From Fibrobacter sp. (GTDB lineage Bacteria > Fibrobacterota > Fibrobacteria > Fibrobacterales > Fibrobacteraceae), in assembly GCA_024398815.1 (NCBI GenBank), contig JAKSIL010000003.1, positions 60,511-124,510 of the forward strand: a stretch of DNA of 64,000 nucleotides. The letters are read 5' to 3'. This document shows, one piece after another, positions 43,548 through 51,859 of the stretch. Each line of letters opens with the position of its first letter. Positions within the stretch are counted from its first letter, which is position 1. A program made the position numbers and the translations under genes. The notes under the pieces are model-generated. The model was not told the DNA's origin, searched no databases, and was given only the letters and a program-made list of their open reading frames with translations.

Positions 43548-45863
43548 ATGAAAAAGATATTGTTCCTTGTTGCCTTTTTTGCGGTTGTCTCCCTTGCGTA
43601 CTTGCCTGGCGAGTCCAGGTTCGTCACGGTGGACGGGGCCCACGGATTGTTCGGGAATCCTGCGGGGCTTACCGCTATTGACTCCTGGGGCGCCATTGCC
43701 GATTACCAGTATGACGACGGCATTTCGGATATTCGAGTCGGCGGAAATTTAGCCCGATGGGGAGCATCCTTCGAATACCGGAGCAATGACAATCATTTGG
43801 ACGAGTCCAAGTGGAATGTTGTCCATGGTTTCCCGCTTTTCCATCGTTTTGCGTTCTGGGGAAGCCGTTTGTCCGCTTTCCGCAGTGCCGATTTCCACGG
43901 TACGGAATGGATGTACTCTCCTGGAGTCATTCTCAGGCCGTCGAGTTTCATTTCGTTAGGCTATTCGTGCGATAATCTGCTTTATGCGGGACCGGAGTCC
44001 ATGGACCGGGTTCACAATGCCGGTGCTACGCTGCGCCTTGGGGATTTCTTCAGCGTCAGTTACGACGTAGAAGACTGGAAAGAGCATCGTCTGCTCCTGG
44101 AAATGGGCCTGTATGGTTTTCGTCTAGGATTCAAGGCGCCTCTTTATGGCGATGATGACGAGTACACTTTGACGCTGTCGACTTCCATCGGCGGATACAA
44201 TGACATGTCTCTTCGTTTCTATGACGATTATCTGCCGAAGGGCGGTAGCTGGGGTTATCACCATTCCAGGAACCCGAGAGCGTCGAGTTTTGCACAAATT
44301 GTTCGAGTTCCTTTGAATACGTCGGTTACCGAGGTTGAAAGCGGTTTTTCGCTTTGGCGGCCGAATACGATTGGATTGATGCAAGTGCGTACGCTTTTTG
44401 AGCACATGCTGCGTGATCCGGCTTGCGGTCTTGTCGTGCTTGATTTTTCCGGGTACAGCGGCGGCATTGGCATTTCCAGCGAAATCAATCGTGCTGTAAA
44501 GAAGATGAAGGCTCGCGGGGCGAAAGTCATTGCGTATATGGATGATGTGCGACCGTCGGTGCTGCTTGCGGCATCTTCTGTCGACCGTATTGTGGTGGAA
44601 CCGTCTGCGCATTTCAGTTGGCGAGGCCTTGGCGGCCATATTAACTATTACAAGGGCTTGTTCGACAAAATCGGAATCAAGGTCGAATTCCTGAAGCATG
44701 GCGCCTACAAGGCCGCCGTGGAACCGTACGTCGCGGATTCCATGTCGGTGGAGGCACGGTCGAATAGGGAAGTCTTGTATAAGGACCTGTGGGAATCCAT
44801 CAAGTCGAACGTGGCCTTGCGCAACGGCAAGCGAAATGGCCGCCCTGAAGAAATGTCGATGGTCTTGGATTCGCTTGTGGAAAAGCCTGTAGTGACGGCG
44901 AGTGCCGCTGAAAAGGCTGGAGTCGTCGATACGCTTCTTTATTTAGACCAGGTGCCCAGTTATGCGTTGAAGACGTTTTTTGACCTGGATGTGCCCCAGG
45001 CCCGTTTCCGCACATGGGAGCCGACGACAAGGAAGATTTTTGACGAAAGCTGGAAAAAGCGTGCAAAAATTGCCCTCTTGAACATTGACGGGTCCATTGA
45101 TTCCCGCATGGAAAGGGCCGTGTCCGAAGTGTTGCGTTCTTTGCCTTCTTCGGGGGCCGAGGCGCTGGTGTTGCGTATATCTTCGCCCGGTGGTAGCGCG
45201 CTTGCCTCCGACAAGATTTGGGCGGCTCTCAAGAATCTGCACAAGTACGAGATTCCGGTAGTGGCGAGTATCGGATCCATGGGTGCTTCCGGAGCCTACT
45301 ACATTGCATGTGGTGCCGACAAGATTTTCGCCGAACCCGCATCCATTGTGGGAAGCATAGGGATTTACGGCGGTAAGGTCGATGCAAGTGGCTTGCTTGA
45401 TAAAATCGGAGTGAAGCCGGAAACGGTCAAGAGTCACAAGTACGCCGATGCGGAAACGTATGCCCGTCCGTGGACGGACGAAGAAAAGGCGGCTCTCCAG
45501 GAATACATGGACGAATTCTACAATCGCTTTACGGGGATAGTTTCCGAAGCGACCGGAGTCCCTCAGGCGACAGTCGATACGCTGTATGGAGGCGGTCGGG
45601 TTTTTGTGGGCTGGAAGGCCAAAAATGCTGGTCTCGTGCATGGATTGGGCGGGATTGACGAAGCCATTGCCGAAGCCAAAAAGCTTGCGGATATTGGACC
45701 TTTGACCGATGTGGAACTGGTCCAGTTGAATACGGAAACTTCTTTTGTTGTTCCTGCAACGGGAATTCAATCCCTTGTTGAATCCATGCGAGAACTGGAA
45801 CAAACTAATTTCTGGGCGATTGAACCGGAACTGTTTGATATTGATATGGAGTTTGGAAAATAA
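43548..45863 (+). CDS. sppA: SppA signal peptide peptidase fused to N-terminal barrel-like domain
   Basis: Membrane or periplasmic serine protease that degrades cleaved signal peptides. Signal peptide about 1-18. Residues about 20-225 are rich in alternating hydrophobic/aromatic strands (for example [14 protein letters not shown] and [15 protein letters not shown]), resembling an outer-membrane beta-barrel module of the FadL/PorV sort, not part of ordinary SppA. The two SppA repeats follow: the catalytic Lys388 in [14 protein letters not shown] and the nucleophile Ser581 in [15 protein letters not shown]. At 771 aa it is about 150-200 residues longer than E. coli SppA. Its stop overlaps the start of the CNNM gene (TAATG). 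Confidence 0.88.
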   Translation: MKKILFLVAFFAVVSLAYLPGESRFVTVDGAHGLFGNPAGLTAIDSWGAIADYQYDDGISDIRVGGNLARWGASFEYRSNDNHLDESKWNVVHGFPLFHRFAFWGSRLSAFRSADFHGTEWMYSPGVILRPSSFISLGYSCDNLLYAGPESMDRVHNAGATLRLGDFFSVSYDVEDWKEHRLLLEMGLYGFRLGFKAPLYGDDDEYTLTLSTSIGGYNDMSLRFYDDYLPKGGSWGYHHSRNPRASSFAQIVRVPLNTSVTEVESGFSLWRPNTIGLMQVRTLFEHMLRDPACGLVVLDFSGYSGGIGISSEINRAVKKMKARGAKVIAYMDDVRPSVLLAASSVDRIVVEPSAHFSWRGLGGHINYYKGLFDKIGIKVEFLKHGAYKAAVEPYVADSMSVEARSNREVLYKDLWESIKSNVALRNGKRNGRPEEMSMVLDSLVEKPVVTASAAEKAGVVDTLLYLDQVPSYALKTFFDLDVPQARFRTWEPTTRKIFDESWKKRAKIALLNIDGSIDSRMERAVSEVLRSLPSSGAEALVLRISSPGGSALASDKIWAALKNLHKYEIPVVASIGSMGASGAYYIACGADKIFAEPASIVGSIGIYGGKVDASGLLDKIGVKPETVKSHKYADAETYARPWTDEEKAALQEYMDEFYNRFTGIVSEATGVPQATVDTLYGGGRVFVGWKAKNAGLVHGLGGIDEAIAEAKKLADIGPLTDVELVQLNTETSFVVPATGIQSLVESMRELEQTNFWAIEPELFDIDMEFGK

Positions 45864-46933
45864 TGCTTGCTATTGTATTGACTGTTTTGGGATGCCTTGC
45901 GATTTCGGCCTTTTGCTCCGTTACCGAAGCCTCCTTTTACAGCGTCCCTCCATCCACGGTCGAATTTCTGCAGAAGAACAAGAAGTTTACCGCCAAGTAC
46001 CTGACGCATGTGAAAAACAACATTGACCGTTACATTGCTTCGGTTCTTGTGGTGAATACAATTGCCAATACTGTTGGCGCCTCGCTCGCCACAGCCCTTG
46101 CTGTCAAGCGTCTTTCGCCCTCGGTAGCAATGCTTCTGCCTGTGATTCTCACGATTCTCATATTGCTTTTTGGCGAAATAACCCCGAAAACAGTGGGCGT
46201 AAAACAGGCCAAGACTTTTGCCCCACTGGTATCGGTTCCGTTCTACTATATAACTATGGTGCTTTCGTGGACGGGAATTATTTGGCTTTGTCTTACTCTA
46301 ACCAAGCATTGGACTCGCGAAGACGAAGAAAAGAAGGATGTGAGTGTCGAAGACATCAATAGCCTTGTGAGCCTCGGCCTTCGTGAAGACGTGATTGACC
46401 GCCAGCAAGCTTCCGTTATCAAGAATATTTTGGAACTTAAAAAGGTGACCGCGCGCAAGGTGATGACTCCTCGCCAGGTTGTGTTTACGCTTTGCGCCGA
46501 CAGTTCGATTGGAGAAGCTCTGGATGAGCGCGGCAACTGGCCGTTTTCGCGCATCCCGCTTTATGGCGACAAAAAGGACAATTGGATCGGCATCGTTCTT
46601 CGCCGTGACGCCTACAACAATTTGGCCGAAGGCAAACGAGACGTGAAGCTGCGCCTGCTTATGCGCCCATTGCAATTGATTCCCGACAGCGTGACTCTCG
46701 ATAAACTTTTACTGCGGTTTCTCAAACAGCGCGGCCACATGGTGGGTGTCGTCGACGAGTTCGGCGCCATTGCCGGAATCGTGAGCCTCGAGGATGTTCT
46801 CGAGGAAATCCTTGGCCGTGAAATTGTGGACGAATACGACGAGTCCGTAAACTTGCAGGAAACCGCCCGCCGCAAGAGTCATGCGCTCGCCTACATGCGC
46901 AAGGTCAAGGCCGAGAAGAACTCTAGCAAGTAG
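45863..46933 (+). CDS. CNNM/CorC-family transporter (DUF21 plus CBS pair)
   Basis: Membrane protein of the family formerly annotated as haemolysin/CorC, now linked to Mg2+ (and Co2+) export. The DUF21 membrane domain (about 1-150) has FCSVTEASFYSVPPS and LLFGEITPKTVGVKQA. A CBS pair (about 190-320) includes VMTPRQVVFTL and VDEFGAIAGIVSLEDVLEEI. The C-terminal transporter-associated domain of many relatives is absent; the protein ends about 20 residues after the second CBS domain. Translation is coupled to sppA through the one-base TAATG overlap. Confidence 0.88.
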   Translation: MLAIVLTVLGCLAISAFCSVTEASFYSVPPSTVEFLQKNKKFTAKYLTHVKNNIDRYIASVLVVNTIANTVGASLATALAVKRLSPSVAMLLPVILTILILLFGEITPKTVGVKQAKTFAPLVSVPFYYITMVLSWTGIIWLCLTLTKHWTREDEEKKDVSVEDINSLVSLGLREDVIDRQQASVIKNILELKKVTARKVMTPRQVVFTLCADSSIGEALDERGNWPFSRIPLYGDKKDNWIGIVLRRDAYNNLAEGKRDVKLRLLMRPLQLIPDSVTLDKLLLRFLKQRGHMVGVVDEFGAIAGIVSLEDVLEEILGREIVDEYDESVNLQETARRKSHALAYMRKVKAEKNSSK

Positions 46934-46962
46934 CGACTTTTAGGTTCCAGGCTTGTGACAAC

Positions 46963-47676
46963 CTAGTCCTTGTATGACGTGTAGTATATTTCGTAATTGG
47001 TAAAATTCTGATTGCCGACATTATTTTCGACGAATACGGTGTCTTCTTTTTCTGTTGTGGAGGCTAAGCTTGTGATGACCAGCTCGCCTTTGTCGCATTT
47101 ACTGTTCTTGTTGTCGTCGTTGTACAGAAGGAACCAAATGGTTGTGAGTGCTGGTTTTTCCTTGTGCGTCACGGAAAAATAGGTGTTGTCTTCATCGGCG
47201 TGCGAAAATTCGATTTCCGCCTTTACAGATGGGTAGTATGACTTGCCTGTGAAGATATTTTCCATTTTCACTTCGTCAGCTTCGGTACTGTCCGGAATGT
47301 CGGAGTTTGCCCAAATGATGTCGCTTTGATTTGGTGCTATGTTGAAATTGGCCCACTCCGTACCTCTGTATACTTCTTTCCCGTCTTTGTAAAAAACCAT
47401 GTCGTAGGTAATGTCTATATCTACTTTGTTTGGATTGGTCACGATGCAGGTGATGGTGTTGAAACCGTTCGGGTTGTACAACTGGCACCATTCCAATATG
47501 GGGTCTTTCAGGGTTTCGCTTGCGTCGTTGTTTTCTGGCTTGTCGAAGCTTCCATTTTTATTGTTGTCGGAGCTGTCGCTTGTGCCGTTGTCGGTGCTTG
47601 CGTTTGTGCTACTGCTGTCGCTGCCGCATCCTGCAAGAAGCAATACGAAGGTCGTTAAAAGGAATATTTTTTTCAT
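46963..47676 (-). CDS. Lipoprotein with Ser/Asn/Asp-rich spacer, function unknown
   Basis: Lipobox LLAGC (Cys17) after a short signal peptide, then a low-complexity Ser/Asp/Asn spacer (about 18-55), predict a surface or periplasmic lipoprotein. The remaining 180 residues form alternating beta-strands in two halves, with pieces such as CIVTNPNKVDIDITYDMVFY that resemble the beta-sandwich of FxLYD-type domains. No catalytic motif was seen. The gene is convergent with the CNNM gene and stands alone; a T-rich, low-GC upstream region (47677-47958) separates it from rplM. Confidence 0.75.
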   Translation of the reverse strand: MKKIFLLTTFVLLLAGCGSDSSSTNASTDNGTSDSSDNNKNGSFDKPENNDASETLKDPILEWCQLYNPNGFNTITCIVTNPNKVDIDITYDMVFYKDGKEVYRGTEWANFNIAPNQSDIIWANSDIPDSTEADEVKMENIFTGKSYYPSVKAEIEFSHADEDNTYFSVTHKEKPALTTIWFLLYNDDNKNSKCDKGELVITSLASTTEKEDTVFVENNVGNQNFTNYEIYYTSYKD

Positions 47677-47873
47677 GGTGGGCCTCTTTTTTAAAATATA
47701 ATTTTTTTTGAAATTTTGTCTTTGTCCTTGCTGAGCGTTGCGAGGTCTATAAAATACAAGAAGGTCAATTTTTTTTGCTAATTTGCTATATTAATCATTA
47801 TAATTCTATCAATTAATAGAACTTAAAACCCATAAACTACGGACTTTTTTCAAAAAAACAAAATTTTTTACCC

Positions 47874-47902
47874 TTGCAGGGCTTTGAAAATACATCTATA
47901 TT
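47874..47902 (+). promoter_or_regulatory. Sigma-70-type promoter of rplM-rpsI
   Basis: TTGCAG at 47874-47879 and TATATT at 47897-47902 are separated by exactly 17 nt. The leader begins about 7 nt downstream. Confidence 0.75.
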
Positions 47903-47915
47903 TAAGCCGCTTTCA

Positions 47916-47934
47916 CGGGGCAGTGTTTGTCCCG
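47916..47934 (+). promoter_or_regulatory. Hairpin in the rplM leader
   Basis: CGGGGCA pairs with TGTCCCG (one G-U pair) around a five-base loop, directly after the promoter and 24 nt before the rplM start. Position and shape fit a ribosomal-protein L13 autoregulatory leader, which is known in other phyla; the binding is not shown here. Confidence 0.45.
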
Positions 47935-47958
47935 GAATCAATTAACTAGAGGATTTAC

Positions 47959-48387
47959 ATGAAGACCATTACGGTAAACCCGAAGACTGTGTCCCGCAAG
48001 TGGAAGCTTGTGGACGCCGCCGATAAGCCGATGGGTCGCGTTGCAAGTGAAGTTGCTCGCCTCCTCATGGGTAAACATAAGGCCATCTTCTCCCCGAACG
48101 TCGACACTGGCGACTTCGTGGTTGTCATTAACGCAGGTAAGGTTGCTGTTTCCGGCAACAAGAACCTGAAGAAGGAATATTTCCACCACACCGGTCACAT
48201 CGCCGGCGAACGCTGGATCAACTTTGCCGACCTCATGGCAAAGGACCCGACCGCCCCGTTGACCGCTGCAATTTGGGGAATGCTCCCTCACAGCGCTCTT
48301 GGCCACAAGATGGTTAAGAAACTCAAAATCTTTGCTGGTGCGGAACATCCGTTTGCAGCACAGAATCCCGAAGTCGTAGACTTGTAA
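47959..48387 (+). CDS. rplM: 50S ribosomal protein L13
   Basis: Early-assembling protein of the large ribosomal subunit. The start MKTITVNPKTVSRKWKLVDA and the conserved cores KPMGRVASEVARLLMGKHK, FVVVINAGKVAVSGNK and GMLPHSALGHKMVKKLKIF are all present. At 142 aa it is full length. A TAGAGGA ribosome-binding site precedes it. It is followed after 16 nt by rpsI, the standard L13-S9 pair. Confidence 0.98.
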   Translation: MKTITVNPKTVSRKWKLVDAADKPMGRVASEVARLLMGKHKAIFSPNVDTGDFVVVINAGKVAVSGNKNLKKEYFHHTGHIAGERWINFADLMAKDPTAPLTAAIWGMLPHSALGHKMVKKLKIFAGAEHPFAAQNPEVVDL

Positions 48388-48390
48388 AAC

Positions 48391-48395
48391 GGAGG
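48391..48395 (+). promoter_or_regulatory. Strong Shine-Dalgarno of rpsI that fixes an ATC start codon
   Basis: GGAGG stands eight bases before the ATC codon at 48404. In the rpsI frame there is no ATG, GTG or TTG between the upstream stop TAG (48377) and codon 47, so this site decides the start. Confidence 0.75.
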
Positions 48396-48403
48396 ATACC
48401 TAT

Positions 48404-48808
48404 ATCGCTACCGCAAAAAATAAAAAGATCTACCGCGGCACTGGCCGTCGCAAGAATGCTATCGCCGCTGTAGTCCTGAAGCCGGGTTCCGGCAAGCGCA
48501 CAATCAATGGTCGTGATTTCAAGGATTACTTCCATTCCGAAGTGCAGAACATGATTGCTAATCTTCCGTTCGCCATCCTTGGCAACGCTGAAGAATGGGA
48601 CGTCGAAGTTACCGCTCGTGGCGGTGGCATCGCCGGCCAGATGGGCGCTGTCCGTCTCGGCATCTCCCGCGCACTGGTTGCTAACGACGCAGAAGTGAAG
48701 CCGGCCCTCAAGAAGGAAGGCCTCATGACTCGCGACTCTCGTGCTGTTGAACGTAAGAAGTTCGGCCGCAAGAAGGCTCGTAAGCACTTCCAGTTCTCCA
48801 AGCGCTAA
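48404..48808 (+). CDS. rpsI: 30S ribosomal protein S9, predicted ATC start codon
   Basis: Small-subunit protein whose C-terminal tail reaches the P-site tRNA. From 48404 the product reads (M)ATAKNKKIYRGTGRRKNAIA, the expected N-terminus. IAGQMGAVRLGISRALV, GLMTRDSRAVERKKFGRKKA and the terminal FQFSKR follow. The length is 134 aa. The only usable initiation codon is ATC, eight bases after GGAGG; the first in-frame ATG (48542) would delete 46 residues including the conserved GTGRRKNA. A G-to-C sequencing error or polymorphism turning ATG into ATC is the alternative. A strong terminator follows. Confidence 0.9.
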   Translation: MATAKNKKIYRGTGRRKNAIAAVVLKPGSGKRTINGRDFKDYFHSEVQNMIANLPFAILGNAEEWDVEVTARGGGIAGQMGAVRLGISRALVANDAEVKPALKKEGLMTRDSRAVERKKFGRKKARKHFQFSKR

Positions 48809-48833
48809 TCGTTTGCAAGAGCATTCAAAGGAA

Positions 48834-48860
48834 GCCTCCGCAATGCGGAGGCTTTCTTTT
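48834..48860 (+). terminator. Rho-independent terminator after rpsI
   Basis: A perfect 8-bp stem GCCTCCGC/GCGGAGGC with a three-base loop is followed by TTCTTTTG. Confidence 0.9.
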
Positions 48861-48907
48861 GTTTTGAACAAAGTGTTGCGAAGTTGACGAATGTCAGCGC
48901 TGGATTT

Positions 48908-49666
48908 TTAGAAGTTGTCCGGTCTATCGAACATGTGCGTCACGAACTCGACCACGAGGGTCTCGTAGGCGGCGTCACTGAAAATCGGCTTCTGCAAGAG
49001 GTCAACCATTTCCTGCGAAAGCACCCCGCCGTTCTTGGCGTATTCTGCACCTCCGGCTCTGTACTTTTCGCGGAGCATCTCTAAGCGGCGCGGGCCTCCG
49101 CGGTGGTCGAGGGCTCGCATTTGCGGGCAGGCCACCAGCTGGTAGCCGTCTGCGCCAAGGATGATGTTGAACTGCTTGCGGATGGGCTCGTAAACGACGT
49201 CCAAATCCATCCAGGCGCAACTGGACAAAAGCAAAATTTTCTGGCCCGGCTTTTGGTGCTGGAGTCCGTGCAGGTGGCTGTTCATGGCGTTGGCGCCATC
49301 CTTCAACTTTTGACCCATGTAGGGGTGCACCATGCCGACGATTCTGTCCATCAGGCATTTCATCTGGCCGGGAATTCCGAACAGGTACAGCGGGAAACTC
49401 CAAATCACGAAATCGGAATTGATGAGTTTTTCGCGAATCATCGGCACGTCGTCGTCCTTCATCCAGCAACTGCCGTCTTCGCGGCCCCAGCAACTGAGGC
49501 ATCCGCGGCAGGGCTTGATGTTCATCTTGTCGATGAAGATGTATTCCGTGTCGAAATCGCCGTTCTGTTCCATGCCTTCGACGAACGCCTTGGTAGGGAT
49601 GAGGGTCCCGCTGCGCTCGTTTTTAGGGCTACAGACCATGATAAGAAGTTTCTTTTTCTCTGCCAT
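48908..49666 (-). CDS. Flavodoxin-fold NAD(P)H-dependent oxidoreductase/iron-sulfur flavoprotein-like
   Basis: An FMN-binding flavodoxin-like fold begins with KLLIMVCSPKNERSGTLI, the phosphate-binding loop. The motif CRGCLSCWGREDGSC (Cys spacing C-x2-C-x2-C-x7-C near residues 53-67) matches the Cys-rich segment of iron-sulfur flavoproteins, followed by DDVPMIREKLINSDFVIWSFPLY. At 252 aa it is slightly long. The electron donor and substrate are unknown. It is transcribed against the ribosomal genes on both sides and separates the rplM-rpsI from the rpsB-tsf unit. Confidence 0.82.
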   Translation of the reverse strand: MAEKKKLLIMVCSPKNERSGTLIPTKAFVEGMEQNGDFDTEYIFIDKMNIKPCRGCLSCWGREDGSCWMKDDDVPMIREKLINSDFVIWSFPLYLFGIPGQMKCLMDRIVGMVHPYMGQKLKDGANAMNSHLHGLQHQKPGQKILLLSSCAWMDLDVVYEPIRKQFNIILGADGYQLVACPQMRALDHRGGPRRLEMLREKYRAGGAEYAKNGGVLSQEMVDLLQKPIFSDAAYETLVVEFVTHMFDRPDNF

Positions 49667-49689
49667 GCCCCCAAATTTAGGAAATTAAC

Positions 49690-49718
49690 TTGAAAAGGGA
49701 CATGAAAATGGCTATATT
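49690..49718 (+). promoter_or_regulatory. Sigma-70-type promoter of rpsB-tsf
   Basis: TTGAAA (49690-49695) and TATATT (49713-49718) are separated by exactly 17 nt, the best promoter match in the window. Confidence 0.8.
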
Positions 49719-49752
49719 TTCGCGCGCTCGAAATAACTCGGGCATAAACAAT

Positions 49753-49841
49753 CACCGGCTTGCGAGAGTCGCTTCGGTGGCATAGTCCTGACCCCTTGGT
49801 TCGTTCTGTGCTTTGCGGCTTAATTGCAATCCGGGTAGCAC
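49753..49841 (+). promoter_or_regulatory. Structured rpsB leader with two hairpins
   Basis: The 5' untranslated region is about 135 nt long. Hairpin 1 (49753-49779) has CACCG/CGGTG outer and GCGA/TCGC inner pairs; hairpin 2 (49808-49841) has GTGCT/AGCAC outer and TTGC/GCAA inner pairs and ends 19 nt before the start codon. A leader of this kind fits autoregulation by S2, known in other bacteria. Confidence 0.5.
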
Positions 49842-49860
49842 AACCGAAAGGAAACATACT

Positions 49861-50607
49861 ATGGCTAATTTGCCTTCTGTTGAAGACCTGCTTGCTGCAG
49901 GCTCCCACTTTGGTCACCAGACTCAGCGCTGGAACCCGAAAATGAAACCCTACATCTTGGCTGAAAAGAACGGCATCTACGTTCTCAACCTGTCCAAGAC
50001 TCGTGACCTCCTCGAAGAAGCTGCCAAGGCTGCCAAGAAGATTTCTGAATCTGGCAAGACCGTGCTCTTCGTCGGTACCAAGCCGACTGCCCGTCAGTGC
50101 GTGCTGGATGCTGCTGCTGCTTGCAACCAGTTCTCCGTCACTAACCGCTGGCTCGGTGGTATGCTCACCAACTTCCAGACTGTCCGCAAGTCCATCAAGA
50201 AGATTGACAAGATCGACACCATGGAACAGGACGGCACTTTCCAGGCTCTCTCCAAGAAGGAAGTCCTGGACAAGAACCGTGAACGCTCCAAGCTTCTTGA
50301 CGTGTTCGGTGGCATCCGCGAAATGGTGAACCTTCCGGGTCTCATGGTCGTGACTGACCTCGCCCACGAAAAGATTGCCGTGGCCGAAGCTCGTCGCCTC
50401 CACATTCCTATAATCGGCATCTGCGACACGAACGTCGACCCGACTCTCGTGGACTATCCGATTCCGGCCAACGACGACGCCGTGAAGTCCCTCAAGCTCA
50501 TTGTGGACTACATCGCTGCCAACGTCAAGGCTCGCGAAGCTTCCGACAAGAAGGAAGCTGCCAAGGAAGAAGTGAAGAAGTTCGACAACGGTGAGGAAGA
50601 AAAGTAA
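49861..50607 (+). CDS. rpsB: 30S ribosomal protein S2
   Basis: Small-subunit protein recruited late to the 30S body. The ATG at 49861 with GAAAGGAA upstream gives MANLPSVEDLLAAGSHFGHQ, the conserved start. KPYILAEKNGIYVLNLSKT, FVGTKPTARQCV, RWLGGMLTNFQTVRKS and IIGICDTNVDPTLVDYPIP confirm the family. The length is 248 aa with a Lys/Glu-rich tail. It is co-transcribed with tsf, which starts one base after its stop. Confidence 0.98.
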   Translation: MANLPSVEDLLAAGSHFGHQTQRWNPKMKPYILAEKNGIYVLNLSKTRDLLEEAAKAAKKISESGKTVLFVGTKPTARQCVLDAAAACNQFSVTNRWLGGMLTNFQTVRKSIKKIDKIDTMEQDGTFQALSKKEVLDKNRERSKLLDVFGGIREMVNLPGLMVVTDLAHEKIAVAEARRLHIPIIGICDTNVDPTLVDYPIPANDDAVKSLKLIVDYIAANVKAREASDKKEAAKEEVKKFDNGEEEK

Positions 50608-50608
50608 T

Positions 50609-51502
50609 ATGCAGATTACCGCTTCCCTCGTAAACGAACTCCGCCAGAAGACCGGCGTGGGCATGATGCAGTGCAAGAAGGCTCTCGTCGAAACTGATGG
50701 TGACATGGACAAGGCTGTTGAACTGCTTCGTAAGCAGGGCGCAGCCGTTGCCGCCAAGCGTGCCGACAAGGCCGCCAAGGAAGGTCGCGTGTATCTGGTG
50801 GAAACCGCCAATGCCGCTGCCGCCTTCGAACTTTCCTGCGAAACCGAACCGGTTTCCAACAACGACGACTTCGTCGCCCTCGCCAACATGGCTGTGAAGG
50901 CTGTCGAAACTCAGGCCATCTCCTCTGTAGAAGACCTGAAGAACGCTGTCGTCGATGGCGTGAAGATTGCCGACCGTCTCGCTGACGTGCTCGTCAAGAT
51001 CCAGGAAAACATCGACTTCCGCAAGTTCGGTGAAATCAAGAAGATCGACAACTCCGTGTTCGGCGTTTACAGCCACATGAAGGGCAAGATCGGTGTGATC
51101 ACCCAACTCGCTTTCGAAGGTTCCGCCGACGAAGCAGCTCTCAAGCAGGCTGCTAAGGACATCGCTATGCAGGCAGCCGCATTTGCTCCGGTCGCCCTGA
51201 ACGATGCTTCTGTTCCTGCCGAAACCATCGAAAAGGAACGTGAAATTGCTCGCGCCCAGATCGAACTCCAGGCTCAGCAGACCGGTAAGGCTACCAAGCC
51301 CGAATTCGTCGAACGTCAGCTCGACGGCCGTGTTGCCAAGGTCCTCAAGGAAATCGTTCTCGAAGACCAGGAATTCTTCATGTCCGAAAAGAACCCGAAG
51401 AAACTCTCCGTCAAGGATTACCTCCAGCAGGTCGTTGCCAAGCAGCTCGGCCTCTCCAGCTTGAAGGTCGTGAACTTCATCCGCTTCGAACGCGGCAACT
51501 AA
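50609..51502 (+). CDS. tsf: Translation elongation factor Ts
   Basis: Nucleotide exchange factor regenerating EF-Tu-GTP. The ATG at 50609 gives MQITASLVNELRQKTGVGMM with the N-terminal UBA-like domain; CKKALVETDGDMDKAVELLR follows, then the core NDDFVALA that contacts EF-Tu. The 297-aa length is normal. The C-terminal segment PEFVERQLDGRVAKVLKEIV and NPKKLSVKDYLQQV is well conserved. The usual next gene, pyrH, is 2.1 kb away because the GH30 gene and repeat-containing spacer intervene. Confidence 0.98.
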   Translation: MQITASLVNELRQKTGVGMMQCKKALVETDGDMDKAVELLRKQGAAVAAKRADKAAKEGRVYLVETANAAAAFELSCETEPVSNNDDFVALANMAVKAVETQAISSVEDLKNAVVDGVKIADRLADVLVKIQENIDFRKFGEIKKIDNSVFGVYSHMKGKIGVITQLAFEGSADEAALKQAAKDIAMQAAAFAPVALNDASVPAETIEKEREIARAQIELQAQQTGKATKPEFVERQLDGRVAKVLKEIVLEDQEFFMSEKNPKKLSVKDYLQQVVAKQLGLSSLKVVNFIRFERGN

Positions 51503-51616
51503 AAAGTGTTTAGTAAGCGGTGGTTAGGAATCGTAGATTCCGTAAACAGGGTTGCTGAACTGAACGTTTGAGCGAACTTTTGTTACTAGCCATCCATTAC
51601 AGGCTACTTTAAAGGT

Positions 51617-51640
51617 GGCGGGCAATTGCCCGCCATTTTT
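51617..51640 (+). terminator. Rho-independent terminator after tsf
   Basis: A perfect 7-bp stem GGCGGGC/GCCCGCC with an AATT loop is followed by ATTTTTG. Confidence 0.88.
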
Positions 51641-51692
51641 GTATATAAACTCGGAAGAAGCGGATGGTAACAGTAAGCAGGAGAATGATGGC

Positions 51693-51704
51693 GCCGAAGG
51701 CGCG
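51693..51704 (+). repeat. 12-nt element shared in inverted orientation with the pyrH-frr spacer
   Basis: GCCGAAGGCGCG here is the exact reverse complement of the 12 bases at 54362-54373. Both lie beside heptad-spaced stop tracts. The rest of the 51503-51859 spacer holds the terminator, this element and the heptad tract; I see no gene in it. Confidence 0.45.
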
Positions 51705-51739
51705 TCAATATGGTGCGGGGTAGTCGCCAAACTTCCCCC

Positions 51740-51798
51740 TAGCCTCTAGCCTCTAATCTCTAGATCCTAAATCCTAGCCACTAGAACCTCATCCCTCA
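51740..51798 (+). repeat. Heptad-spaced stop-codon tract (seven stops at 7-nt steps)
   Basis: TAG or TAA occurs at 51740, 51747, 51754, 51761, 51768, 51775 and 51782, exactly seven bases apart, each preceded by C, followed by two further units with TCA (51789, 51796). Because 7 is not a multiple of 3, the stops fall in all three plus-strand frames in turn. It lies between the tsf terminator and the 3' end of the GH30 gene. Confidence 0.8.
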
Positions 51799-51859
51799 AT
51801 CAGTTTCAAGATAAACGACTTTCCTATTTCCGGATGTCGCGAAACAGGCCTCGTGAATT

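Noticed and set aside
48542..48808. Short S9 starting at the first in-frame ATG
   Set aside because: This would remove 46 conserved residues including GTGRRKNA and leave the GGAGG site at 48391 without a purpose.
51524..51730. 68-codon minus-strand open frame in the tsf-GH30 spacer
   Set aside because: It spans the tsf terminator hairpin and part of the repeat-bearing spacer, with no ribosome-binding site.
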